The notes beneath the pieces were generated by a model. That model saw only the letters and a list, made by a program, of their open reading frames with translations, did not search any database and was not told the DNA's origin. The position numbers and the translations under genes are program-made. This document shows, one piece after another, positions 35,459-43,774 of a stretch of 64,000 bases of DNA; position 1 is the stretch's first letter, and the number at the start of each line of letters is the position of its first letter. The stretch comes from Alkalihalobacillus sp. YIM B00296 (GTDB lineage: Bacteria; Bacillota; Bacilli; Bacillales; Fictibacillaceae), in NCBI RefSeq assembly GCF_020179385.1, contig NZ_JAIBLJ010000011.1, positions 1 to 64,000 of the forward strand, read 5' to 3'.

Positions 35459-37213
35459 TTACACCACACCTTCTGAGAGGCCGTCTTCTAGTTGCTGTCT
35501 TTCATATTGTTCTTTATACCAGCCTCCGGTTTTCAATAAGTCTTCATGGGTTCCTTCTTCAATGATACGCCCTGCATCCATGACAAGGATCCAGTCCGCA
35601 TGTTGGATTGCAGACAGGCGATGTGTCGTAATGAAGGTCGTCTTACCGGATCGTTCATTTCTGATGCTTTCAATGATTTTCGCTTCTGTCTTCCCATCAA
35701 CTGCCGACATCGCGTCGTCGAGCAGGAGGATATCTGGATTGACAAGCAAGGCACGAGCAATCGAAATACGTTGTTTCTGTCCGCCAGAAAGCGCGACACC
35801 TTTTTCACCGACCAATGTTTTCATGCCTTGTGGCAGATTTTTGATGTCGTTTGTAAGTGAAGAAAGATCGACAACTTCCTTCAATCGTTTTTGGGAAGTC
35901 TCTGTGACTCCGAACTGGATATTCTCTTTTACAGATCTGGAAAAGAGTACTTGCTGTTGTGGAACATACCCCATCCAGCTCTGAATCTGTGAAATTGGAA
36001 TCTTGTCAATCGGGACGCCAGAAATGGAAATCTGACCATCTCCCAATGGATATTCACGTAACAGCTGCTTGATCAGTGTAGTCTTGCCGCTTCCTGTTTT
36101 CCCGACAATCCCAAGTGTCTGCCCCTGTTTCAACGTAAAGGATACATCTTTCAAGTTATCCACTTGAGAACTTGGGTATCGGAAGGTGACGTTCTCGAAC
36201 TTGATTTCGTTAGCTTCAGGGATGACTTCGACTCCTTCACCATCTTTTACATCGGGTTCGTATTCAAGCGTATTGTTGACCCGATCAAGGGATGCGTTTC
36301 CACGTTGCATGATATTGATCAGTTCACCGATCGCGAACATCGGCCAAATCAACATTCCAAGATAGACGTTGAAGGAAACAAGCTCTCCTAGCGTGATCGT
36401 TTTGTGGAATACGAGGAATGCTCCGTATCCTAATCCAATCAGGTAACTGACACCGACAAGCACTTTGATTGTCGGTTCGAATAAGGAATCGATACGTGCC
36501 ACGGAAACATTCTTTTTATAAACGTCATCCGCAAGGTTTTCAAAGCGTTTGTGGTCTGCTTTCTCCTGGACATAAGCCCTGATGACACGGACGCCTGATA
36601 CTGACTCGAGTACCTGGTCATTGAGCTCCCCGAAAGAATCCTGGGCAGTCGTAAACCTTTTATGCATAAGCTTCCCGTAACGGTTCATGAGGATTGCCAT
36701 GATAGGAAGTGGAAGCAATGCTGCAAGTGTCAGCTTCCAACTGATCATGAAGCCCATTACGAAAAGGATCGTGATCAAGAAAAACGTTGAATCAACCAAT
36801 GTTAAAATGCCGAATCCAGCTGTCATTGAAATCGCTTTCAGGTCATTTGTCGCTCTTGCCATCAAGTCCCCTGTACGATATTTCTCATAAAAGGTCGGGG
36901 TCATTTTCAACAAATGACGCATGAAACTGGAGCGCATCGTACGCTCGACTAAAAATGCCCCTCCGAACAGCTGATACATCCATATGTAACAAAGGATGTA
37001 GTTGACCACCATCAGTGATAGATAAAAACCGACGAACTGAAATAATCTTTCTGCCGTCAATGAACCGATCGTCATTTCATCAATCGCCATTCCAATCAGC
37101 TTTGGCGGCACGACCTCGATCAAGTTGACGATCTGAAGCAATACGATTGCGATCGTATAACGTTTCCAATGTCTTTTAAAAAACCATCCTAGTTTGATTA
37201 GTACTGAAAACAT
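35459..37213 (-). CDS. bmrC: Multidrug ABC exporter half BmrC (YheI-like)
   Basis: A 584-residue half-transporter with six transmembrane helices and an NBD: Walker A GKTGSGKTT, signature LSGGQKQRISI, Walker B LLLDDAMSAVD and TTHRLSAI. The residue after the Walker B Asp is Asp rather than the catalytic Glu, which marks the degenerate nucleotide site expected in a heterodimeric exporter; BmrD supplies the canonical site. Expression is probably controlled by the leader-peptide attenuator at 37519-37832. The gap of about 300 bases between that terminator and this start holds repeat E. Confidence 0.92.
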   Translation of the reverse strand: MFSVLIKLGWFFKRHWKRYTIAIVLLQIVNLIEVVPPKLIGMAIDEMTIGSLTAERLFQFVGFYLSLMVVNYILCYIWMYQLFGGAFLVERTMRSSFMRHLLKMTPTFYEKYRTGDLMARATNDLKAISMTAGFGILTLVDSTFFLITILFVMGFMISWKLTLAALLPLPIMAILMNRYGKLMHKRFTTAQDSFGELNDQVLESVSGVRVIRAYVQEKADHKRFENLADDVYKKNVSVARIDSLFEPTIKVLVGVSYLIGLGYGAFLVFHKTITLGELVSFNVYLGMLIWPMFAIGELINIMQRGNASLDRVNNTLEYEPDVKDGEGVEVIPEANEIKFENVTFRYPSSQVDNLKDVSFTLKQGQTLGIVGKTGSGKTTLIKQLLREYPLGDGQISISGVPIDKIPISQIQSWMGYVPQQQVLFSRSVKENIQFGVTETSQKRLKEVVDLSSLTNDIKNLPQGMKTLVGEKGVALSGGQKQRISIARALLVNPDILLLDDAMSAVDGKTEAKIIESIRNERSGKTTFITTHRLSAIQHADWILVMDAGRIIEEGTHEDLLKTGGWYKEQYERQQLEDGLSEGVV

Positions 37214-37378
37214 GCTTTATCCCCTCTTCTGCCTCTAGTTTCTCCGTTGAATTGTTAGCCGCCTTCAATCCGATCCAGCAGCCTTGTCTGATTATGATTA
37301 TTCACTTTCATCTTCATTTCTCCCTTCAATTTTGAACATATATAAGAAAGCCTGGCTGAGCCAAACGATTCCCCCATT

Positions 37379-37500
37379 AGAAAAGCGCAAGCACCCTGGT
37401 CAGCCTCGAAGGTCACTGGAAGTCCGGCGAGGCTGACGCCGCCACAGAAGGAATCTGAAGTGATCTGGGAGGTTGGGTTTTTGAGCTAGTCATTACATCT
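37379..37500 (+). repeat. Dispersed repeat, copy E
   Basis: Starts AGAAAAGCGCAAGCACCCTG and keeps GGTCACTGGAAGTCCGGCGA and TCTGAAGTGATCTGG, with an altered end (GAGGTTGGGTTTTTGAGCTA). It lies antisense within the presumed bmrCD leader, between the attenuator and bmrC. Confidence 0.8.
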
Positions 37501-37518
37501 CTGCAATTTCCTCTGTTG

Positions 37519-37563
37519 TAAAAGAAAAAAAAGAAGTATGCCGCACGTTTGCGACATACTTCT
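37519..37563 (-). terminator. Attenuator terminator in bmrCD leader
   Basis: Stem AGAAGTATG-TCGCA / TGCGG-CATACTTCT with a four-base loop (37532-37563), followed on the minus strand by TTTTTTTTCTTTT. It lies about 95 bases after the leader peptide stop and 305 bases before bmrC, so it would stop transcription before the exporter genes. Confidence 0.75.
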
Positions 37564-37591
37564 TCCTTGGAAAACGGAACAGAAATATATA

Positions 37592-37620
37592 AGCTCACGC
37601 CGAATAATTGGGCGCGAGCT
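37592..37620 (-). promoter_or_regulatory. Leader hairpin 1 upstream of the attenuator
   Basis: On the minus strand AGCTCGCGCC pairs with GGCGTGAGCT around a nine-base loop. The end of the leader peptide ORF contains GGCGTGAAC, almost the same as the 3' arm, so it can compete for the 5' arm. A ribosome near the leader stop would decide which pairing forms. Confidence 0.6.
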
Positions 37621-37656
37621 GATCTGACATACAAGTATCAATGAAAGAAAAGGTGT

Positions 37657-37749
37657 TTATCGGTTCACGCCACACATTATAAAGTTGTTTAAGAAAGACT
37701 CGACAATTCCTTTGTTCCTGCCTTTGTTCAAATCGATACACTTTTGCAT
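37657..37749 (-). CDS. 30-residue leader peptide of bmrCD
   Basis: A 30-codon ORF (MQKCIDLNKGRNKGIVESFL then NNFIMCGVNR) with a perfect AGGAGG eight bases before its ATG and a promoter 55 bases upstream. It is followed by two hairpins, the second a terminator, and then bmrC-bmrD. In B. subtilis the 53-residue BmrB (YheJ) leader peptide controls bmrCD by translation-dependent attenuation when ribosome-targeting drugs are present. The peptide here has no obvious sequence similarity that I can recall, but the arrangement is the same. It is too short to be picked by usual gene callers. Confidence 0.72.
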   Translation of the reverse strand: MQKCIDLNKGRNKGIVESFLNNFIMCGVNR

Positions 37750-37803
37750 GACGTTAACCTCCTTTTCTTTTTTTATAATTTTATCTTTATTAAGTACTCT
37801 AAA

Positions 37804-37832
37804 ATTTTATACCAATCGTTTCCATTTGGCAA
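37804..37832 (-). promoter_or_regulatory. Sigma-A-type promoter of the bmrCD leader
   Basis: On the minus strand TTGCCA (37827-37832) and TAAAAT (37804-37809) are 17 bases apart, each with one mismatch to consensus. Transcription would start near 37797, giving a 5' end about 48 bases before the leader peptide ATG. Confidence 0.65.
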
Positions 37833-37936
37833 TAGATTTTTGCCTATTTTTTTAATTATTTTACAATTACATGATTCCGGGCTGGAGAAAGTGGAAGCGA
37901 TCCGCTTAGCAATATTAAATTATTAAAAGAACGTCC

Positions 37937-37993
37937 AAAACCCGATTTCCGGTAAGCTTATTCTTGGAATTGCTAGAACAGCTACCGGGTTCA
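37937..37993 (-). terminator. Possible terminator after spoVR
   Basis: On the minus strand AACCCGGTAGC and GCTTACCGGAAATCGGGTT can pair as a long interrupted stem overlapping the spoVR stop, followed by TTTTGG. The bulges and short T run make it weak. Confidence 0.4.
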
Positions 37994-39397
37994 TAAATTC
38001 CGTTTATGCACTGCTTTCCCATCGTAAGTGAAAACGACACCTTTGTTCTCGACTTTCGTTTCCAGATGGACTGATCTCCCCCATATTTGATGGATGTAAG
38101 GAAGTACTTTCTCAAGATATTTCAGATCAAGCTCCATATCCTCAAAATGATGGACAAGGTAAAGTTCCCCATTTTTCAGATAATCTCCATCATTAACCGT
38201 AATATATGGAAATCCACCGTTCACCCTGCTGTTGACGAGTTGATCACGGACTTCTTCCCACATTTTCGTGGTGATCCGATAGTCTTTTCCTTGCTTCTGA
38301 AAAAGATAGAGATCCTCTCTGTCACATAAATCCTTCGTCAAATAATTGCGGATGAATGAAGTATCGGATTCGATTTCTCGTACTTCAAATATTTTCTCTC
38401 TTCCGCTACCTTTCTGGACCCCTTGCTTCTGCAGCTCTTCCGATGGGTTATTGTATGTCTCCTCAATGTCCTCGAAAATCTTCAAACCAAGGTAATACGG
38501 GTTGATCGAAGTGCGCGATGGTTGAACAACACCTGCATTCAGCTTCGCAAATTCGATGACTTCATCTGTGGTCAGATCCATCTCTCGTAAAATACGTGCA
38601 TGCCAGAACGATGCCCAGCCTTCATTCATGATCTTCGTCTCCAGCTGAGGCCAGAAATACAACATTTCCTCTCTCATCATTGAAAGGATATCCCTTTGCC
38701 AATCCTCCAATTCACGGCTGTATTCCTGAATGAACATCAGCAGGTCCTTCTCAGGTTGAGGTGGGATTTTCCGTTTCTTATTAGGTTTTTTCATTTCTTT
38801 TTTATCGTTATGATCCATTTCCCACAAATCATCATAAGGGGTCGGTTTCCTTTCAAGTTCTTCTTCCACTTCCCACTTGTAGTTGAGCTTCGGTCTCATG
38901 AGGGAAGGATCGATATGCTCCTGGATACTCAGGACTGCATCAAGGAAACTCTCAACTTCTTTTTTTCCATGAATGTGCTCGTAGTTGGCAATCCGCTCGG
39001 CTGTAGAGGTCATGCTCTCGACCATATCTCTCCTGGTATTCGTGAATCGGACATTGTTCTTGAAAAAGTCGCAGTGGGCGAGCACGTGCGCGATGATCAG
39101 CTTGTTCTGGATCAACGTATTGCTGTCCAGCAGGAACGCATAACATGGATCTGAGTTGATGACCAGTTCATAAATCTTGCTTAAGCCAAGGTCATATTGA
39201 AGTTTCATTTTATGGAATTGCTTACCGAAGCTCCAATGGGAAAAACGAGTAGGCATACCGTAAGCACCAAATGTATAGATGATATCAGACGGACAAATCT
39301 CATAACGCATCTGGTAAAAATCGAGTCCGAAACCCTCAGCGATTTCTGTGATCTCGTGAATGGCGTTAATTAACTCCTTGTGTTCATCAATGGTCAT
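37991..39397 (-). CDS. spoVR: SpoVR family protein
   Basis: A 468-residue protein matching SpoVR along its length: [55 protein letters not shown] and the His-rich [11 protein letters not shown], which suggest a metal site. SpoVR is needed for normal spore cortex formation in B. subtilis and is made under sigma-E in the mother cell; its biochemical role is not settled. AGGAGGG precedes the ATG by seven bases. A sigma-E-like promoter lies upstream at 39430-39457. Confidence 0.95.
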   Translation of the reverse strand: MTIDEHKELINAIHEITEIAEGFGLDFYQMRYEICPSDIIYTFGAYGMPTRFSHWSFGKQFHKMKLQYDLGLSKIYELVINSDPCYAFLLDSNTLIQNKLIIAHVLAHCDFFKNNVRFTNTRRDMVESMTSTAERIANYEHIHGKKEVESFLDAVLSIQEHIDPSLMRPKLNYKWEVEEELERKPTPYDDLWEMDHNDKKEMKKPNKKRKIPPQPEKDLLMFIQEYSRELEDWQRDILSMMREEMLYFWPQLETKIMNEGWASFWHARILREMDLTTDEVIEFAKLNAGVVQPSRTSINPYYLGLKIFEDIEETYNNPSEELQKQGVQKGSGREKIFEVREIESDTSFIRNYLTKDLCDREDLYLFQKQGKDYRITTKMWEEVRDQLVNSRVNGGFPYITVNDGDYLKNGELYLVHHFEDMELDLKYLEKVLPYIHQIWGRSVHLETKVENKGVVFTYDGKAVHKRNL

Positions 39398-39429
39398 GCA
39401 AGTCCCTCCTAAAAAGGATTCTATAAGAC

Positions 39430-39457
39430 AATGTATGTCGGAAATCCCTTTTCATGA
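39430..39457 (-). promoter_or_regulatory. Candidate sigma-E promoter of spoVR
   Basis: On the minus strand CATACATT (39430-39437) fits the sigma-E -10 element CATACAHT, and TCATGAA lies about 13 bases further upstream as a weak -35. It is 33 bases before the spoVR start codon. spoVR is sigma-E dependent in B. subtilis. Confidence 0.5.
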
Positions 39458-39475
39458 ACAGGAGAGCGGAATTCG

Positions 39476-40045
39476 TCATCCCGGAATATCAGCAGGTTGA
39501 AGAAGCTGTCCAGTGGTCACAATGGCAGCAAACTCTTCGTGAAGGTTCACCATCGTCATTTGATGGATATCCTCAGCAAGATGGATCTTTCCATCAGGAC
39601 TTTTCCGATCGAACGTGGCACAGGCATCTTCCACAAGGATTGGATTGAAACCGTAGTTCCCAGCCATCCTCGTTGTCGTTTCCACACAATGATTTGTTGT
39701 AAGTCCTGTGATGACGACATTTTTACAATCGAGATCTGTTAGCCGTTCGTGTAAGTCTGTTCCTATGAACGCACTATTCACCTTTTTCCGCAGAATCGCT
39801 TCACCACTTTTCGGGCTGCATTTTTCCATGAATTCAACACCTTTTCCGTTTATATAAAATAAAGAAGCAGGATTATCTGAAACGTGTTGAATAAAAATAA
39901 CCGGCCGCGAATGACTTCTCCAATGACGGATCAAGACAGCAATATTCTCTTCAGCATCATGATTGTTCCTACTCCCCCAGCTAGGATGGAAAAATGCCTT
40001 TTGCACATCGACAACGAGCAACGGTGTCCCCTTATCTATTTTCAA
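39476..40045 (-). CDS. Isochorismatase-family cysteine hydrolase
   Basis: A 189-residue cysteine hydrolase with the family's catalytic triad Asp13 (VVDVQKAF), Lys87/88 (LRKKVNSAF) and Cys120 (TNHCVETT), plus the cis-peptide GLTTNHC. Members hydrolyse isochorismate, nicotinamide, ureidoacrylate or similar amides; the substrate cannot be assigned. It is a single gene on the minus strand, between spoVR and the proline operon which runs divergently. Confidence 0.85.
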   Translation of the reverse strand: MKIDKGTPLLVVDVQKAFFHPSWGSRNNHDAEENIAVLIRHWRSHSRPVIFIQHVSDNPASLFYINGKGVEFMEKCSPKSGEAILRKKVNSAFIGTDLHERLTDLDCKNVVITGLTTNHCVETTTRMAGNYGFNPILVEDACATFDRKSPDGKIHLAEDIHQMTMVNLHEEFAAIVTTGQLLQPADIPG

Positions 40046-40362
40046 TGATCGAACCTCCTCTTAAGCAGACTACTGTTTAATTTCTTCATTAATTTGGTTG
40101 TTCCTTTTTCTTGTTTACACAGGGTAATAATCAAAATATTCAAAATTAAAAGTTAAAACGGAACTGCCGTATTTTCAGCTCCCAAATAATCCCCTATGAT
40201 GAGATTAATTATCCTTAGAACGGATTTGGATCATATAAAAGTCAATGTAAACGTTTACCTGGACTTTTTCGCCAATATACAACCTATTTGATGAGAGCTG
40301 TTGAATTAATTTCCGTGAGTGTTACGATTAAAAACGTTAATTATTGGAACGGAAAAAGGAGA
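40046..40362 (+). other. Leader region of the proline operon
   Basis: A 317-base gap. It holds the cre-like palindrome (40246-40259) and a possible promoter TTGAAT (40301) - 16 bases - TACGAT (40323). A T-box (AGGGTGGNACCGCG) and its specifier stem were looked for and not seen, although B. subtilis proBA and proI are T-box regulated. AT-rich palindromes are present around 40175-40215 without a clear meaning. Confidence 0.5.
40246..40259 (+). promoter_or_regulatory. cre-like palindrome upstream of the proline operon
   Basis: TGTAAACGTTTACC matches the cre pattern TGNAARCGNNWNCA except for the final base, and its core GTAAACGTTTAC is a perfect palindrome. It is 104 bases before the first gene. 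It could bind CcpA or another LacI-family regulator. Confidence 0.4.
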
Positions 40363-41214
40363 ATGGTTACTTTGACTAAACAACGCGTCGCCTTTTTAGG
40401 CGCTGGTAATATGGCTGAAGCTATGATTTCAGGAATCGTCGAATCAGGGAAGTTTTCACCAGAACAGATCATTGCAACCAACCGTAACAACCAGGAACGT
40501 TTAAACACAATCAAAAAGAAATATGGAATTGAAGCAGTAACGAAAGATCAATTGGATTTCAGTAACATAACTGTATTCATTCTTGCTATGAAACCGAAGG
40601 ATGTTGAATCAGCTTTAGCCGATCTGAAAGACCACTTAAAGCCAGATCAGTTGTTGATCTCTGTATTAGCGGGAATTTCCACCTCTTATATGGAAGAAAA
40701 CTTGAATGAACGCCAACAAGTCATTCGAGTGATGCCGAACACCTCAAGCATGTTGGGAGAATCAGCCACAGCCATCTGCCCGGGTCAACACGTTTCCATG
40801 GATCATGTATTATTGACGAAAGAATTGATGAAATGCATCGGAGAAGCTTACCTCATCGATGAAAGTCAGATGGATATTTTCACTGGTATTGCAGGCAGTG
40901 GTCCAGCATACTTCTATAACTTGATGGAACATATGGAACAGGCAGGATACGAAGGTGGATTGGATCGTGAATTGGCTAGAAAAATCGGAGCCCAAACGAT
41001 AAGAGGGGCAGCCCAGATGATGCTTGAACAGGAAGAAACGCCCGCACAGTTGAGGAAAAAAGTTACTTCCCCAAACGGGACGACTGCTGCTGGATTAGAA
41101 GCACTTGCTGAAAATGGTGGAGGAAAGGCCATTGCTGAAGCAGTGAAAGGAGCTGCTTCTCGTTCCAAAGAACTTCGTGAAGAATTAGAAAAAGTATTTG
41201 CAGAACAGAAATAA
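40363..41214 (+). CDS. proH: Pyrroline-5-carboxylate reductase (ProH/ProI)
   Basis: A 283-residue P5C reductase: nucleotide-binding FLGAGNMAEAMI at the N-terminus, ILAMKPKD, VMPNTSSMLGE, and the C-terminal family signature ending ...MLEQEETPAQLRKKVTSPNGTT. It reduces 1-pyrroline-5-carboxylate to L-proline with NAD(P)H, the last step of proline synthesis. The frame opens 25 codons earlier at 40288; AAAAGGAG lies just two bases before the ATG at 40363, so the TTG at 40372 is also possible. It is first of three co-directional genes; proH is used because the operon order is that of the Halobacillus osmostress operon. Confidence 0.88.
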   Translation: MVTLTKQRVAFLGAGNMAEAMISGIVESGKFSPEQIIATNRNNQERLNTIKKKYGIEAVTKDQLDFSNITVFILAMKPKDVESALADLKDHLKPDQLLISVLAGISTSYMEENLNERQQVIRVMPNTSSMLGESATAICPGQHVSMDHVLLTKELMKCIGEAYLIDESQMDIFTGIAGSGPAYFYNLMEHMEQAGYEGGLDRELARKIGAQTIRGAAQMMLEQEETPAQLRKKVTSPNGTTAAGLEALAENGGGKAIAEAVKGAASRSKELREELEKVFAEQK

Positions 41215-41268
41215 TCAATTCATAAAAAAACAGATATAAAAGATATGGGAGTGATGGAGTAACCAGTT

Positions 41269-42393
41269 ATGGATAAAAAACGAATCGTAATCAAAATCGG
41301 AAGTAGTTCACTAACTAGTTTACACGGAGAGCTCAGCCGTAGAAAAATAGAGAAAATAGTTGACGAAGTCGTTCGATTGAAAGATGACGGACATGAAGTC
41401 CTGCTCGTTTCCTCTGGAGCAGTTGCTGCAGGCTATCGTAAGCTCGGATTCATTACCCGCCCAAAATCCCTGCCGGAAATACAAGCAGCTGCATCGATTG
41501 GGCAAGGACTTTTGATTGAAACTTACTCTGACCTGTTCATCTCACATGGATATGTCGGTTCCCAAATCTTGATCACACGTGATGATTTCAAGTATGAAAC
41601 GCGATATAACAATGCACGAAGCACGTTGACTGTACTATTAGAAAGAGGCATCATCCCGATCGTGAATGAGAATGATACGATCACGATGGATTTCCTCAAG
41701 TTCGGAGATAACGATACATTGTCTGCTAAAGTCGCTGGGCTTGTGAATGCAGACCAACTCATCATTTTATCTGATATCGATGGTTTATTCGATGATGATC
41801 CACGCAAGAACGAAGATGCTAAGCTTCTCGATCAGGTTCATACAATCACACCTGACATCGAAGCGGCAGCTGGAGACCCTGGAAGCTCCTTAGGTACAGG
41901 AGGAATGAAGTCGAAAATCGAAGCATTCAAGATTTCACTTGCTTCAGGTATACCTGCTTTTTTAGGGAAAGCCAATTCGGACAACATCATCTATGATGCA
42001 GTGAATCGTGAAGCAAAAGGCACGTATTTCGAACCGAAAGAAGATATTGAAAACTTGAATCAGAAGAAACAATGGATTGCGTTCAATTCAGGTCCTGAAG
42101 GGGAAGTCACGATTGATGATAAAGTGAAAGCTTCGATTCAAGAAGGAAACACAGGCCTTGCCCCTACGGATTTACACAGTGTAAAAGGTCGATTCGATAA
42201 GGGTGCCGTCGTCCGTATCATGGACTTGAACGGTAAAAAAATCGGGTTAGGTGTCATGAAATACTCCTCGAAAGAGCTCAAGAAACTCATAGAAAACAAA
42301 GTGGAAGATCAACTGAAGAACTACAAGGTCGCTGCAGTGGAAAGTGAAGACTTGGTCTGCCACCTGAATGCTGCCGTACCTGTAGGTGTTTAA
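41269..42393 (+). CDS. proJ: Glutamate 5-kinase with PUA domain (ProJ/ProB)
   Basis: A 374-residue kinase: amino acid kinase domain (KRIVIKIGSSSLT, LLVSSGAVAAGY, IVNENDTI, FGDNDTLSA, GTGGMKSKIEA) followed by a C-terminal PUA domain (about residues 275-365). It phosphorylates L-glutamate to L-glutamyl 5-phosphate. Glutamate kinase is normally feedback-inhibited by proline; the osmostress ProJ type is less so, but that cannot be read here. The gene follows proH by 54 bases with GGGAGTGATGGAG upstream. Confidence 0.92.
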   Translation: MDKKRIVIKIGSSSLTSLHGELSRRKIEKIVDEVVRLKDDGHEVLLVSSGAVAAGYRKLGFITRPKSLPEIQAAASIGQGLLIETYSDLFISHGYVGSQILITRDDFKYETRYNNARSTLTVLLERGIIPIVNENDTITMDFLKFGDNDTLSAKVAGLVNADQLIILSDIDGLFDDDPRKNEDAKLLDQVHTITPDIEAAAGDPGSSLGTGGMKSKIEAFKISLASGIPAFLGKANSDNIIYDAVNREAKGTYFEPKEDIENLNQKKQWIAFNSGPEGEVTIDDKVKASIQEGNTGLAPTDLHSVKGRFDKGAVVRIMDLNGKKIGLGVMKYSSKELKKLIENKVEDQLKNYKVAAVESEDLVCHLNAAVPVGV

Positions 42394-42453
42394 ATAAATA
42401 GGATTTGTTTAACTATTAATACCATTTGAAAGGAATTGATACCCATCACACTT

Positions 42454-43707
42454 ATGATTGAAAAAGTCAGTGTCGAAGAACAAGCGATTGAAGCGAAGAA
42501 GGCTTCAAAAACATTGTCTTTATTATCAACTGAAGAAAAGAATCAAGCTTTGCTGACAGTTGCAGATATCCTCGAAGCAGAATACGAAACGATTTTAAGA
42601 GCAAATGAAGAAGATCTCGAAAAAGGCCGTGAAAAAGGATTCGACGCTGCCTTTATGGATCGTCTCTCACTATCGAAGGAGCGGATATTCGAATTTGCCC
42701 AAGGCCTGCGTGACGTAGCAGAATTTGATGACCCAACAGGACTCGTAAAGTCTGATTGGACCCTCGACAACGGATTAAACGTACAGCAAGTGAGTGTCCC
42801 TCTCGGTGTAATCGGCATGATTTATGAAGCACGCCCGAACGTGACTGTCGATGCGACAGGCCTTTCATTGAAATCAGGCAATGCAATCGTATTGAAAGGC
42901 GGGTCATCCGCCCTATCATCCAATCGATCGATCGTTGAGATAATGCACCGCGGTTTAGAGAAGACGAACATTCCAAAAGAAGCTGTACAGTTCATTGCAA
43001 GTACAGATCGTTCAGCAACTCAGGAGCTCTTCACGATGAAAGAACACATTGATGTTCTGATTCCCCGTGGCGGTGGTTCATTGATTCAAGCGGTCGTGAA
43101 CAATGCGACTGTTCCAGTGCTCGAAACAGGAGTAGGCAACTGCCATATCTATATTGATAAATTTGCGGATGTTGAAAAGGCGATCAACATTCTTGTGAAT
43201 GCTAAAACCGATCGTCCTGCAGTTTGTAATGCTGCGGAAACTGTAATCGTTCATAAAGAGTGGCTGGATACGAATAAGGAAGCACTGATCAAGGCCTTTG
43301 AAGACCACTCGATCGAAGTGCATGGTGATGATTATGCTCAGGGCATCATTCCTGGGGCAGTTCCAGCTGGTGAGGAAGACTGGGCGAATGAATACCTTTC
43401 AACCGATATCGCTGTCAAAACAGTGGATGATGTAACAGAAGCAGTCGATCACATTGAAGAATATGGCACGAAGCACTCTGAAGCAATCGTGACTGAGGAT
43501 GACCAAGCAGCGAAGACATTCCTGGGGCTTGTAGATGCAGCAGCTGTCTACCACAACGCATCAACACGATTTACTGATGGAGGAGCTCTTGGCTTTGGAG
43601 CAGAAATCGGCATTTCCACCCAAAAGCTGCACGCTCGCGGACCAATGGGACTTCCTGCTCTTACAACCGTCAAATATATAATGAGCGGAACAGGACAAAC
43701 CAGATAA
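42454..43707 (+). CDS. proA: Glutamate-5-semialdehyde dehydrogenase (gamma-glutamyl phosphate reductase)
   Basis: A 417-residue enzyme of the ALDH-like ProA family. The catalytic Cys is in DRPAVCNAAET, and the family stretches VPLGVIGMIYEARPNVTVD and FTDGGALGFGAEIGIST are intact. It reduces glutamyl 5-phosphate to glutamate semialdehyde, which cyclises to P5C. The start is uncertain: a TTG at 42436 sits against AGGAA, while the ATG at 42454 begins the residues that align with other ProA proteins. A strong terminator follows, closing the three-gene operon. Confidence 0.93.
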   Translation: MIEKVSVEEQAIEAKKASKTLSLLSTEEKNQALLTVADILEAEYETILRANEEDLEKGREKGFDAAFMDRLSLSKERIFEFAQGLRDVAEFDDPTGLVKSDWTLDNGLNVQQVSVPLGVIGMIYEARPNVTVDATGLSLKSGNAIVLKGGSSALSSNRSIVEIMHRGLEKTNIPKEAVQFIASTDRSATQELFTMKEHIDVLIPRGGGSLIQAVVNNATVPVLETGVGNCHIYIDKFADVEKAINILVNAKTDRPAVCNAAETVIVHKEWLDTNKEALIKAFEDHSIEVHGDDYAQGIIPGAVPAGEEDWANEYLSTDIAVKTVDDVTEAVDHIEEYGTKHSEAIVTEDDQAAKTFLGLVDAAAVYHNASTRFTDGGALGFGAEIGISTQKLHARGPMGLPALTTVKYIMSGTGQTR

Positions 43708-43718
43708 AATAAGACAAC

Positions 43719-43760
43719 AAGAGCTGACCCTTACCAATGGTGTAGAGGGTCAGCTCTTTT
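43719..43760 (+). terminator. Terminator of the proline operon
   Basis: Stem AGAGCTGACCC / GGGTCAGCTCT (11 pairs) with a loop of about 17 bases, followed by TTTT. It begins 12 bases past the proA stop. Confidence 0.88.
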
Positions 43761-43774
43761 CATGTGAAAGGAAT

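Noticed and set aside
38696-39154. 152-codon plus-strand ORF within spoVR
   Set aside because: It is the antisense of a well-conserved gene, with no ribosome binding site or homology.
40046-40362. T-box riboswitch before the proline operon
   Set aside because: No AGGGTGGNACCGCG sequence or specifier stem was found, although the B. subtilis genes have one.
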